64,000 nt of DNA from a bacterium (lineage in GTDB: Bacteria > Planctomycetota > UBA1135 > UBA2386). How positions within the stretch are numbered: the stretch's first letter is position 1; the number at the start of each line of letters is the position of its first letter. This document shows positions 35,205-42,965 of this stretch, piece by piece. The position numbers and the translations under genes were made by a program. The stretch lies in the NCBI GenBank assembly GCA_030432695.1, contig JAUILN010000006.1:1-64000 (forward strand). The letters run 5' to 3'. A model generated the notes under the pieces. The model made no database searches and had not been told where the DNA came from. It saw nothing but the letters and a program-made list of their open reading frames with translations.

Positions 35205-36014
35205 TCAGGGGGTCCAGCGGGTGGGGACCACGATGCCGGTCTCGGTGCGGATGAAGTCCTCGTGGGTGGGCTGGAACGCCATCCGGTGCGCGAGTTCGTC
35301 GGAGGGGCGCGCGGCGACCACCAGGGACGGGCGGGCGATGCGGTCGCGCAGGTGGCCCGGGCCGAGGAGGTGGGCATGGCCCACCACGACCACCAGCGTG
35401 CGGTCGGGCCAGGCTGCGAGCGCGCTCTGCAGGTTGACGGCCATCGTCGGGTCGCGCTGATCGAGCGCCAGCCGGGGCGTCGGTTCGAGGGCGGTCACCG
35501 GCAGCTCGGCGTCGCGGGCGAACCGCAGCAGGTCGCGGTAGTAGCGGCTGTCGACTGCGGTGCCGTCGAGCCAGCTCTGGTTCCAGCGCTCGCGCAGCAA
35601 CTGGCGCAGCGACGGCATGTCGAGCTCGCGCCGCAGGAACGCGTCGACCGACGCCTGGTCCTCGGTGCCGTAACACTCCACCGCCAGCGCGATCCGGGTG
35701 CCGCGTTGGTGCAGGGCGTGCAGCAGGCGGAGGTGCAGATCGTGCAGGGTGTAGTCGAGGTGGTGGTCGCCGAGGAATACCAGGCGCTCGCGCGCGGCTG
35801 CCGCGACGACGGCCGGGAGAGGCAGCTCCTCGACCGGCTCGTCGCCGATCTCCCGGTAGTGCTCGCGCTTGTAGGCGGCCAGCCGATCGGCGGACTCGAC
35901 CGGGCCATCCGGCCAGCCCATCGCGGGCCCCTTGCAGCCGAGCGTCGCGGCGCCGGCGGCGATCAGCAGGCTCACGAGCAGCAGCGTGTCGGTTCGGGGT
36001 CGGGCGGGTGCCAT
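35205..36014 (-). CDS. ChaN-family (haem-uptake-like) lipoprotein
   Basis: A 269-residue lipoprotein: signal MAPARPRTDTLLLVSLLIAA with lipobox TLGC. The mature domain matches ChaN/Tiki-like proteins: RERLVFLGDHHLDYTLHDLH, RIALAVECYGTEDQASVDAF, LRQLLRERWNQSW, and RTLVVVVGHAHLLGPGHLRD near the end. ChaN of Campylobacter binds haem; relatives occur in many envelope contexts. The start at 36014 gives a normal lipoprotein signal. Divergent from elbB. No TonB receptor gene is nearby, so an iron role is only inferred. Confidence 0.8.
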   Translation of the reverse strand: MAPARPRTDTLLLVSLLIAAGAATLGCKGPAMGWPDGPVESADRLAAYKREHYREIGDEPVEELPLPAVVAAAARERLVFLGDHHLDYTLHDLHLRLLHALHQRGTRIALAVECYGTEDQASVDAFLRRELDMPSLRQLLRERWNQSWLDGTAVDSRYYRDLLRFARDAELPVTALEPTPRLALDQRDPTMAVNLQSALAAWPDRTLVVVVGHAHLLGPGHLRDRIARPSLVVAARPSDELAHRMAFQPTHEDFIRTETGIVVPTRWTP

Positions 36015-36094
36015 CGCAGCGGGGAGGAAGGAGCGGCTCGCACTTGCGCCGTCCAGCGGGTCGGCCAAGATCGCGGATTCCCCCAGGTGCGTCC

Positions 36095-36760
36095 ATGAGC
36101 AAGCGAATCGGTGTCATCCTCTCCGGCTGCGGCTACCTCGACGGTTCGGAGATCAACGAGGCGGTGCTGACCCTGCTGCATCTCGACCAGGCCGGCTGCG
36201 ACGTGACGGTGTTCGCGCCGAAGCAGGCCCAGGCCGGGGTGGTCGACCACGCCACCGGCGAGGCGGTGGAGGGTGCGGAACGCGACGTCTTCACCGAAGC
36301 CGCCCGGATCGCCCGCGGCAAGGTCTCCGATCTGGCGGCCGCCGACCCCGAGCAGCTCGACGGACTGGTGCTGCCCGGCGGCTTCGGCGCCGCCAAGAAC
36401 CTGTCGGACTTCGCCTCGGCGGGCGCCGACGCGGAGGCCCACCCGGACGTCGTGCGCCTGATGCGGGCCATGCACGAGCGCCGGAAGCCGATCGGCGTGG
36501 TGTGCATCGCGCCGGCGGTCTGCGCGGCGGCGTTCCGCGGCACCGAGGTCCACCCGACGCTGACGATCGGCGACGACGAGGGCACCGCGGGGGCGCTCGA
36601 GGCGATGGGCGCCCACCACGTCGACTGCCCGGTCACCGGAGTCGCGGTCGACGAGGTCAACCGGATCGTCTCGACGCCGGCCTACATGTACGACGCGCGC
36701 CTCTCCGAGGTGACGGTCGGCATCGGCAAACTCGTCGCTGCCGTCGTCTCGATGGCCTGA
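36095..36760 (+). CDS. elbB: ElbB-type DJ-1/PfpI-superfamily glyoxalase-like protein
   Basis: A 221-residue protein of the DJ-1 superfamily. Conserved ElbB/ES1 wording runs ILSGCGYLDGSEINEAVLTL, TVFAPKQAQAGVVDH, QLDGLVLPGGFGAAKNLSDF, and GVVCIAPAVCAA, the last with the nucleophile-elbow Cys. Family members have weak glyoxalase activity and are historically linked to isoprenoid accumulation. Length is normal. The ATG at 36095 starts the conserved region. An SDR gene follows 25 bp later and is probably co-transcribed. Confidence 0.9.
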   Translation: MSKRIGVILSGCGYLDGSEINEAVLTLLHLDQAGCDVTVFAPKQAQAGVVDHATGEAVEGAERDVFTEAARIARGKVSDLAAADPEQLDGLVLPGGFGAAKNLSDFASAGADAEAHPDVVRLMRAMHERRKPIGVVCIAPAVCAAAFRGTEVHPTLTIGDDEGTAGALEAMGAHHVDCPVTGVAVDEVNRIVSTPAYMYDARLSEVTVGIGKLVAAVVSMA

Positions 36761-36785
36761 GTGCAGAACCTCGATCCAGAGCCCC

Positions 36786-37571
36786 ATGGCGAACTTCCGA
36801 CTCGACGGCAAGCACTGTCTCATCACCGGTGGCGGCACCGGCATCGGCCGCGGCATCGCGCTGGAGTGCGCTGCCGCTGGGGCCATCGTTGCGGTCACCG
36901 GCCGCCGTGAGGACCCGCTCCGCGAAACCGTGGCGCTGGTGGAGGCGGCGGGTGGCAAGGCCTTCGCCGAGCGGATGGACGTGGCCGATCCCGCCGACGT
37001 CGCGCGCGCCACCGCCTCGATCGCCGCGCGCTTCGATGGCCGCATCGACTGCCTGGTGAACAACGCCGGCATCGGCGGTCCGAACGCCTGCTCGACCGAC
37101 GGCGAGGACCGCTGGGCATCGATCCTGAGCACCAACCTCGACGGCACGTTCTACTGCTGCCGCGAGGCGCTGAAGGCGATGCCCGACCACGGGCGCATCG
37201 TCAACATCTCCTCGGTGCTCGGTCAGTTCGGCGTGCCGGGCTACACCGCCTACTGCGCCAGCAAGCACGGGGTGATCGGGCTGACCAAGGCACTGGCCCT
37301 GGAGGTCGCACCGCGGCGGATCACCGTGAACGCGATCTGCCCGGGCTGGGTCGAGACTGAGATGGCGCGGGACGGCATGCGCGCGATGGGTGAAGGGCTC
37401 GGCGTCTCCTACGAGGACGCCCGCCAGCAGGCGCTCGGCATGGTGCCCCTGCAGCGCATCCTCGAGCCGGCCGAGATCGGCGCGATGGTGGTCTACCTGG
37501 CCAGCGAAGCGGCGGGTGGCATCACCGCGCAGGCCTACTCGATCTGCGGCGGCCAGGTCCAGAACGGCTGA
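36786..37571 (+). CDS. Short-chain dehydrogenase/reductase (FabG / 3-hydroxybutyrate dehydrogenase-like)
   Basis: A 261-residue NAD(P)-dependent Rossmann oxidoreductase. The cofactor loop is TGGGTGIGRGIALECA, DCLVNNAGIGGPNA is the NNAG motif, IVNISSVLG has the catalytic Ser, and YTAYCASKHGVIGLTKAL contains the YxxxK pair. Basic residues after strand 2 (TGRREDP) favour NADPH. Closest in wording to 3-oxoacyl-reductase/3-hydroxybutyrate dehydrogenase types; the exact substrate cannot be told. It follows elbB in the same direction. Intergenic palindromes lie just after its stop. Confidence 0.9.
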   Translation: MANFRLDGKHCLITGGGTGIGRGIALECAAAGAIVAVTGRREDPLRETVALVEAAGGKAFAERMDVADPADVARATASIAARFDGRIDCLVNNAGIGGPNACSTDGEDRWASILSTNLDGTFYCCREALKAMPDHGRIVNISSVLGQFGVPGYTAYCASKHGVIGLTKALALEVAPRRITVNAICPGWVETEMARDGMRAMGEGLGVSYEDARQQALGMVPLQRILEPAEIGAMVVYLASEAAGGITAQAYSICGGQVQNG

Positions 37572-37598
37572 CCGGGCGGGCACCCTTCGACCTCCCCC

Positions 37599-37641
37599 GA
37601 ATCTGTCGTGGTCGGTGCCAGGCACGAACTACGACAGATTC
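37599..37641. repeat. 43-nt imperfect palindrome with GGTGCC-A-GGCAC core
   Basis: Arms GAATCTGTCGT...GGTGCC and GGCAC...ACGACAGATTC pair at 18 of 21 positions around a central A; the right core is GGCAC rather than the full GGCACC. It is located between convergent genes and is probably transcription-terminating. It shares its core with the elements at 35169, 37654 and 61541, and shares the TCTGTCG arm with the next element. Confidence 0.6.
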
Positions 37642-37653
37642 TGCCGCGCAAAG

Positions 37654-37690
37654 TCTGTCGCGGTTGGTGCCTGGCACCGAGCACGACAGA
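37654..37690. repeat. 37-nt imperfect palindrome, second tandem copy
   Basis: TCTGTCG...GGTGCC and GGCACC...CGACAGA pair at 15 of 18 positions around a central T. It sits 12 bases from the preceding palindrome. The bases at 37650-37663 reappear inverted near position 132 of the window. Confidence 0.6.
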
Positions 37691-37714
37691 ACCGAGCGCG
37701 ACAGAAACGGCCGG

Positions 37715-38884
37715 TCACGGGTTCTCGACCCACTCCGCGACGAAGATGTTCGTGTTGCCCTCTTCCGCCGCGTAGCGGTTGCTGGCGAACACCAGGTGCT
37801 TCCCGTCCGGCGAGAACATCGGGAAGCCGTCGAACGACTCGTTGAAGGTCACGCGCTCGATCCCGGCGTCGGGGGCGTCGACGTCCATCAGGAAGATGTC
37901 GAAGTCGCGCCCGCTCGCGCTGTCCTTGTTCGAGCAGAACAGGATGTGGTGGTTGTCCGGGTGCCAGAACGGCGCGAAGTTGGCCTTGCCGTTGTCGGTG
38001 ATCTGGCGGAAGTCGGAGCCGTCGACGTCGCAGACGGTGATCTCCATGCGGGTCGGTTGGACCACGCCCTGCGAGAGCAGCGCCTTGTACTCCGCGACCT
38101 CCTCCTCGCTGCTCGGGAAGCCCGAGCGGAGGATGAAGCGCTTGCCGTCGTGGCTGAAGAACGCGCCTCCGTCGTAGCCGACCCGCTCGGTCACCCGGAC
38201 CACGTCGCTGCCGTCCGGCGCGCAGGTGTAGAGCTCGAGGTCGTCGTCGCGCATCGACGTGAACACGATGCGGCCGGTCACCGGGTCGACCGTCGCCTCG
38301 GCGTCATAGCCGTCGACCTCGGTGATCCGACGGAGGTCGGAGCCGTCGATCCCCACCGTGTAGACCTCGTAGGTCTCGTAGATCGGCCAGACGTACTTGC
38401 CGTTCCGGACCTGCACCGGCGGCGGTGGCTCGTCGGCGGCGAAGTGGGTCGACGCGAACACGATCCGCTGGTCGCCCTTCAGGAAGTAGGCGCAGGTCGT
38501 CCGCCCCTTGCCGGTGCTCACCATCCGCTCCTCGCCGGTCGCGAGGTCGAGCACGAAGATCTGGTCGGCCGGGATCTCCGGTGGGCGCCGCGACTGGTAG
38601 ACCAGGTGACGGCCGTCGAACGACCAGTAGGCCTCGGCGTTCTCGCCACCGAAGGTGAGTTGGCGGACGTTGCGGAGCCGCTTCTCGCCTTCCAGACCGG
38701 GCACCGGCTTGCCGGCCTCGATCACGAACCCGGTCGAGCGATTCGTCGGGTCCTGGCGGCCGGGAGCGCCCTGCTCGCCGTCGTCCGAAGAGGACTGACA
38801 TGCGGTCGTCAAGAGGGCCAGGGTCGCCACGGCGGGCGTGATCGGGAAGCGCACGGTGCGCAGCGCGGAGCGGAGTGAGTTCAC
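37715..38884 (-). CDS. TolB-like WD40/PD40 beta-propeller lipoprotein
   Basis: A 389-residue lipoprotein: signal ending ALLTTACQSSS (lipobox TTAC). The mature part is a beta-propeller of PD40/TolB-type blades: AEAYWSFDGRHLVYQSRRPP, VDPVTGRIVFTSMRDDDLEL, GGAFFSHDGKRFILRSGFPS, ANFAPFWHPDNHHILFCSNK and FPMFSPDGKHLVFASNRYAA. It lacks the TolB N-terminal domain and no Pal/Tol genes are adjacent, so it is a free-standing propeller, possibly a sensor or binding protein. Downstream of another lipoprotein gene (31 bp gap), likely one operon. Confidence 0.85.
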   Translation of the reverse strand: MNSLRSALRTVRFPITPAVATLALLTTACQSSSDDGEQGAPGRQDPTNRSTGFVIEAGKPVPGLEGEKRLRNVRQLTFGGENAEAYWSFDGRHLVYQSRRPPEIPADQIFVLDLATGEERMVSTGKGRTTCAYFLKGDQRIVFASTHFAADEPPPPVQVRNGKYVWPIYETYEVYTVGIDGSDLRRITEVDGYDAEATVDPVTGRIVFTSMRDDDLELYTCAPDGSDVVRVTERVGYDGGAFFSHDGKRFILRSGFPSSEEEVAEYKALLSQGVVQPTRMEITVCDVDGSDFRQITDNGKANFAPFWHPDNHHILFCSNKDSASGRDFDIFLMDVDAPDAGIERVTFNESFDGFPMFSPDGKHLVFASNRYAAEEGNTNIFVAEWVENP

Positions 38885-38915
38885 GCCGCCATTGACACCG
38901 ATTCGGGCCTCGCGC

Positions 38916-39815
38916 TCAACGCGAATCGTCCGCGGGGGGCCCGGCGTCCGGCAGACAGGGCCACAGGAGTTCGACGAGTTCCTGCAGTGCCGATCCTTCG
39001 CCCGGCTCGCGTGCGACCCGGCCGGACGGCTCGATGCTCTCCAGGGTCCGGAGCGCAGCTTCAGCGGGACCGCGTTGGTCGGCGGCGGCCGCTACGCCGA
39101 ACAGCTCCAACAGGAGGTCGGTGTCGTCCGGAAAGCGCCGCGCGAGCGCCTCGTGGACCCGGACGGCCCCGGCCAGATCGTCGCGAGGGTCGGGGACCTC
39201 GTCCACATGGCGCGGCTCGGGCTCGCCCGCGAGCTGCCCGGGCCAGGCGACCTCGCGGCCGCTCGGCAGGAACGCATTCACCACGTGGATCGCCCGCTCC
39301 AACGTGTCGATGTCCGCGGAGAGGGTCGACAGCGTCCCATCCCGGCCGAACGCGCGCCACGACAGGATGACCTGTCGGCCGCGGTCCTCCGGCACGGTCT
39401 CGACATAGCCCTCCTCGTCGAACAGGCCGGTACGTCGCAGGAGACGTGACAGCATCCTGGTCGAGCGCTCGTCCAGCTGGTAGACCGCGACGGTCGGGTA
39501 GACCGGGATCGGCAGCGGAGCGTCGTCGAGGTCGCCGCGGGATTCCCGATACACCGCCAGCCCGTCGGCCCAGACGCGGAAGCTCTGCACCGCGTGGTTG
39601 CCCGAATCGTCGACCCGCATCGACTTGACTTCGATCTGGAAGTCGGCGGGAGGCCAGATCGATCCCTCCTGGCCCCCGGTGCGGCAGCCAGCCAGCGCCA
39701 GCGCGAGTAGACCGGCCGCTGCTCCGCCGATCGCCGCTGCTCCGCCGAGGGCGCGCGCACTCGCGGTCGGGCGACTGCGGGTCCGCTTCAGAGTCCTGTC
39801 ATCACGAAGGTTCAA
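38916..39815 (-). CDS. Hypothetical lipoprotein, 299 aa
   Basis: It begins with a long signal (hydrophobic GGAAAIGGAAAGLLALALAG, lipobox LAGC). The mature part has a beta-rich domain (FQIEVKSMRVDDSGNHAVQS, LAVYRESRGDLDDAP, YPTVAVYQLDERSTRMLSRL, RQVILSWRAFGRDGTL) followed by a helical segment resembling a TPR hairpin (DLAGAVRVHEALARRFPDDT). No family recognised. It heads a minus-strand pair with the PD40 lipoprotein and is divergent from the XRE regulator (35 bp between starts), so the regulator may control it. Confidence 0.6.
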   Translation of the reverse strand: MNLRDDRTLKRTRSRPTASARALGGAAAIGGAAAGLLALALAGCRTGGQEGSIWPPADFQIEVKSMRVDDSGNHAVQSFRVWADGLAVYRESRGDLDDAPLPIPVYPTVAVYQLDERSTRMLSRLLRRTGLFDEEGYVETVPEDRGRQVILSWRAFGRDGTLSTLSADIDTLERAIHVVNAFLPSGREVAWPGQLAGEPEPRHVDEVPDPRDDLAGAVRVHEALARRFPDDTDLLLELFGVAAAADQRGPAEAALRTLESIEPSGRVAREPGEGSALQELVELLWPCLPDAGPPADDSR

Positions 39816-39850
39816 CGTCGGCGGCGTCCCGCTATGCTCCGCCTCCCAAG

Positions 39851-40414
39851 ATGGTCACGATCGCAGAGAAGATCAACGCCGTGCTCGCCGAGCGCGGCCT
39901 GTTGAAGCGCGATCTCGCGCGCGCCCTGGGGATCTCGCCGCAGACGGCGACCGACATCTGCAAGGGGCGCTCCGCCGTCACTCTGCCCCACCTCCGCTCC
40001 CTGGTGCGATACTTCGGGCTCCGCCCCGACTTCTGGCTCGACGAGTCCCGGCTGCAGCCCGGGGTCGCCGACGAGGTGGTGCCCGAACTCGAGGAGCGCA
40101 TCCGGGCACTGCTCGACCTCGGCGTGCTCCGCACCCGCGATCCCGGGATGCTGGTCCGACGGCTGTTGGACTTCGTCCGGGAGCACCGTGCCGAGTATCT
40201 GCGCCAGTACGGGGAGCTCAGCCCCGACGAGCGCGAGATGCTCGGCCTCAGCGAGTTGGGGGCCCCACCGGCCGGGGGTAGCGTCGGGCGGATCCAGGCG
40301 ACGGCGCACGGCGCCGGAAGCCTGGGAAGCGACGCCCCGGTTCCTGGCGCGGCCGCCGCGAGCGAGACCACGTCGTCGGTCCACGAGAGGTCGGCTCACG
40401 AGAGCTTGAACTGA
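39851..40414 (+). CDS. XRE-family helix-turn-helix regulator
   Basis: A 187-residue protein with an N-terminal lambda-repressor-like DNA-binding domain: KINAVLAERGLLKRDLARAL, GISPQTATDICKGRSAVTLP, HLRSLVRYFGLRPDFWLDE. The recognition helix is in SPQTATDICKG. The central part (about 75-130) is helical (VVPELEERIRALLDLGVLRT, LVRRLLDFVREHRAEYLRQY) and may dimerise; the tail is Gly/Ala/Ser-rich and probably disordered. No peptidase or sugar-binding domain. The short divergent promoter region shared with the 38916 lipoprotein suggests autoregulation or control of that gene. Confidence 0.8.
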   Translation: MVTIAEKINAVLAERGLLKRDLARALGISPQTATDICKGRSAVTLPHLRSLVRYFGLRPDFWLDESRLQPGVADEVVPELEERIRALLDLGVLRTRDPGMLVRRLLDFVREHRAEYLRQYGELSPDEREMLGLSELGAPPAGGSVGRIQATAHGAGSLGSDAPVPGAAAASETTSSVHERSAHESLN

Positions 40415-40496
40415 GGCGCACGGTCGGTCGTCGGGGACCGCGCGAGAGTCGATCCGGTTCCGTGGGCCGCCGGTTCCGCGGATCGGCGGAGGCACC

Positions 40497-42965
40497 ATGC
40501 GACGATCCGATTCCTGTGCGCGCCGACTGACCATCCTGCTGGTCGCCGGCTCCGTCGTGGGTGCCTGCTGCATCCGTCTGCCGGAGATCCAGCTGGGAAC
40601 CGCACCGGGCGCCGCGGCTTCGGTCTTCGGTTCGGGCCGGCGGGTCGACCTGGTCCATGATGCGCAGGCTTCGAAGGCCGCGCGGTTCTCGTTGCGCTGG
40701 CGGGTCGGCGAGGGAGAAGAGCAGCTTGCCGAGGTCCGGCTCGCGGCGGATCCGCAGGACGGACGGGGAGAGCGCGATCTACGGATCGTCGCCGTGAACA
40801 CCGGGATACCGGGCGAGTCCGTCCTCCGCATCGGCCCGAGGCGCCTGCCCGACTTCGAAGTGCTGACGGGCGACGACCGCGACGCGGCCCGGCGCGAGGT
40901 GGTCCGCTACGCGATGTTGTTCCTCGACATCGCCCGCGAGACCCACGGCTACTGGAACGACCTGCGCCAGGCGGCCCGGGACTTCGTGGGAGCACGCCGG
41001 GCCGAGATCATCAGCAACCTGTTCAGCGCCCTCGATCTCGCGCTCGCCGCCAAGAACGCGATGGCGAACGACGTCAACATGCAGCGCTTCCTGGAGGGAA
41101 CGCTGGAAGTCGACTGGGACGCCCGGGTGTGGGAGGCGGGGCGGATCCGGGTGCCGGTGCGACTCGGCGCCGGCCGCGTCGATCTGATGCGCGGTGGCTT
41201 CGAGTGCGTGGCCCTCGATCCGGCCGATCCGGCATCCTTCGGAGTGCGGGCGTTCGAGGGCCGGCTGGGCGATTGCCAGTTCCGCCTCGACTACCAGGGC
41301 GAGGTCTCCGACCAGCCGAGCGCCGTTCGGGACTGCGACGACGCCCGCGCGTTCTTCGACCGGAGCGGCCGCATCCTCGCGGTGAGGGAGCGTGTCGACG
41401 GGATCGGAGGCGTCACCGAAGTGCGTGGTGGGCTGGCGTCGGTGCGCCGGCTCGGGTCAGCCGACGCGCAGGATGCGTGGCTGGTGCCGATCGGGTCGCT
41501 CCGCTCGACCGACCGCGAGTTTCCCGAGTCGTCGGTCGTGCTCCACGGCGACGGGATCCGGTTCCGTGCGGCGAGCCGCGACGAGCGGTTGTCGGTCTGG
41601 GGCCACGTTCCGCGCGGCGAGTGGATCGTGGGATCGGAGGACCAGCCGTGGCGGCAGGTGGTGATGGTCGATCGGGGTGGGGAGGTCGCCAGGGTCTGGG
41701 GGGGAGGTCCGGCCGGCGAAGCACCTGCCGAGGTGCTGCTCGCGCCCGGCGGTCATCGCTTCGCGATCCTCGACCGACCGTCCGCCGCCGGAACACCGAC
41801 GCGCGTCTCGGTCCTGGAGATCGGTGCATCGCAGACCCGGGAAGTCGCGTCGCTGCAGGCGCCGCCGGGAAGCGATCTCGACCTGGCGGATTGGACCGCG
41901 CGCGACGACTTCCTGGTCCGGCTCGGCACCGGCGAGGTCCTGCGCCTGTCGCGGGACACCGGGGGCGATTTCCTGCCCTTCGAGCGCGTGGCCTGGGAGG
42001 ACGTCCCGCGGGAGCAACACCACGACGTGCAGGCGCGCGGGTGCATCCTGCGGGTATCGCTGGATGCCGGGGTGTTCGCCGAACGCGAGGTCCCCGACGG
42101 CGAGCCGATCCACCGGCCCGGCGATCCCCGGTTCCCGTTCCTGGTCGCCGACGCCGACGGCACGCCACGGCACCTGCATCTGGTGGACCTGGCGGCCGGC
42201 ACGCAGACCTCGATGGAACTCCCGCCGGGCACGCAGTGGCACGCGGCTTCCGGCTGGATCGTCCACCACGATGCGGCGTCGGGGAGATTGCAGGCGATGC
42301 ACCGTTCGATGCCGCAGCTCGGCTGGCAGGTCGAGACGACTGCCGAGGAGTTCGTGCTCGGCGCCCGGCTCGACGTGCCCGGCCCGGCGGTCGGGCCGTG
42401 GGACCCGGCGGACCGGCCCGACAGCACGGCGCTCCTGGTCGTCCGCGACCTGCAGCCAGAGCAGCCGACACCGATGTTCGGCATGCACAGCCTGGGCGGC
42501 GACTGTCGGGCCGAGGTCTGGTTCCGCAGTGAGTCCGGATTCGCCGCCTTCGAGCCGGACGTGTCGCTGCGCTTCGCTGGGTTGGTGAGCCTCGAGAGCG
42601 CCGGCAGTCTCGACGCCGCGGCGCGTCGGCTGATCCGCTCGGTGGAACTCCGGGTCGATCCGCGTGGCTCGATGGTGGCGCTCGACGGGATCATGGCCGG
42701 GCGGTCCCAGCTCCAACTGGTCCTGCAGACACGTGGCGGACCGGTGGGCATCCTGCTACCCGGGATGTTCGGCCTCCGTCGCGTGGCCGGTGACCCGGAG
42801 TGGTTGGTCAGTTCTACTCGCGCGTTCCGCCTCGACGCCTGCTGGCGGTTGCTGGCGGCGTCACCCGACGACGACTCCTGGCGCGTCGACTTCCTCGGCT
42901 GGGCCGAGCCCCCCGAGGTCGTCCGCTGGCTGCCGGTCAGTCCTGCCGCGCCGAACGGTCGCTGA
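40497..42965 (+). CDS. Large lipoprotein of unknown function, 822 aa
   Basis: Signal MRRSDSCARRLTILLVAGSV with a lipobox-like VVGAC, so probably a lipoprotein. The N-terminal part is beta-rich then helical (REVVRYAMLFLDIARETHGY, ARRAEIISNLFSALDLALAA). The remaining 550 residues are beta-strand repeats with propeller-like wording (LLAPGGHRFAILDRPSAAG, LADWTARDDFLVRLGTGEVL, PFLVADADGTPRHLHLVDLA). No known domain could be named. It overlaps the convergent next gene by 29 bp at the 3' end. Frame and codon use are consistent throughout. Confidence 0.6.
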   Translation: MRRSDSCARRLTILLVAGSVVGACCIRLPEIQLGTAPGAAASVFGSGRRVDLVHDAQASKAARFSLRWRVGEGEEQLAEVRLAADPQDGRGERDLRIVAVNTGIPGESVLRIGPRRLPDFEVLTGDDRDAARREVVRYAMLFLDIARETHGYWNDLRQAARDFVGARRAEIISNLFSALDLALAAKNAMANDVNMQRFLEGTLEVDWDARVWEAGRIRVPVRLGAGRVDLMRGGFECVALDPADPASFGVRAFEGRLGDCQFRLDYQGEVSDQPSAVRDCDDARAFFDRSGRILAVRERVDGIGGVTEVRGGLASVRRLGSADAQDAWLVPIGSLRSTDREFPESSVVLHGDGIRFRAASRDERLSVWGHVPRGEWIVGSEDQPWRQVVMVDRGGEVARVWGGGPAGEAPAEVLLAPGGHRFAILDRPSAAGTPTRVSVLEIGASQTREVASLQAPPGSDLDLADWTARDDFLVRLGTGEVLRLSRDTGGDFLPFERVAWEDVPREQHHDVQARGCILRVSLDAGVFAEREVPDGEPIHRPGDPRFPFLVADADGTPRHLHLVDLAAGTQTSMELPPGTQWHAASGWIVHHDAASGRLQAMHRSMPQLGWQVETTAEEFVLGARLDVPGPAVGPWDPADRPDSTALLVVRDLQPEQPTPMFGMHSLGGDCRAEVWFRSESGFAAFEPDVSLRFAGLVSLESAGSLDAAARRLIRSVELRVDPRGSMVALDGIMAGRSQLQLVLQTRGGPVGILLPGMFGLRRVAGDPEWLVSSTRAFRLDACWRLLAASPDDDSWRVDFLGWAEPPEVVRWLPVSPAAPNGR

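Noticed and set aside
37599..37690. CRISPR-like repeat array
   Set aside because: Only two unequal palindromes with a 12-base spacer, no repeat-spacer regularity and no cas genes.
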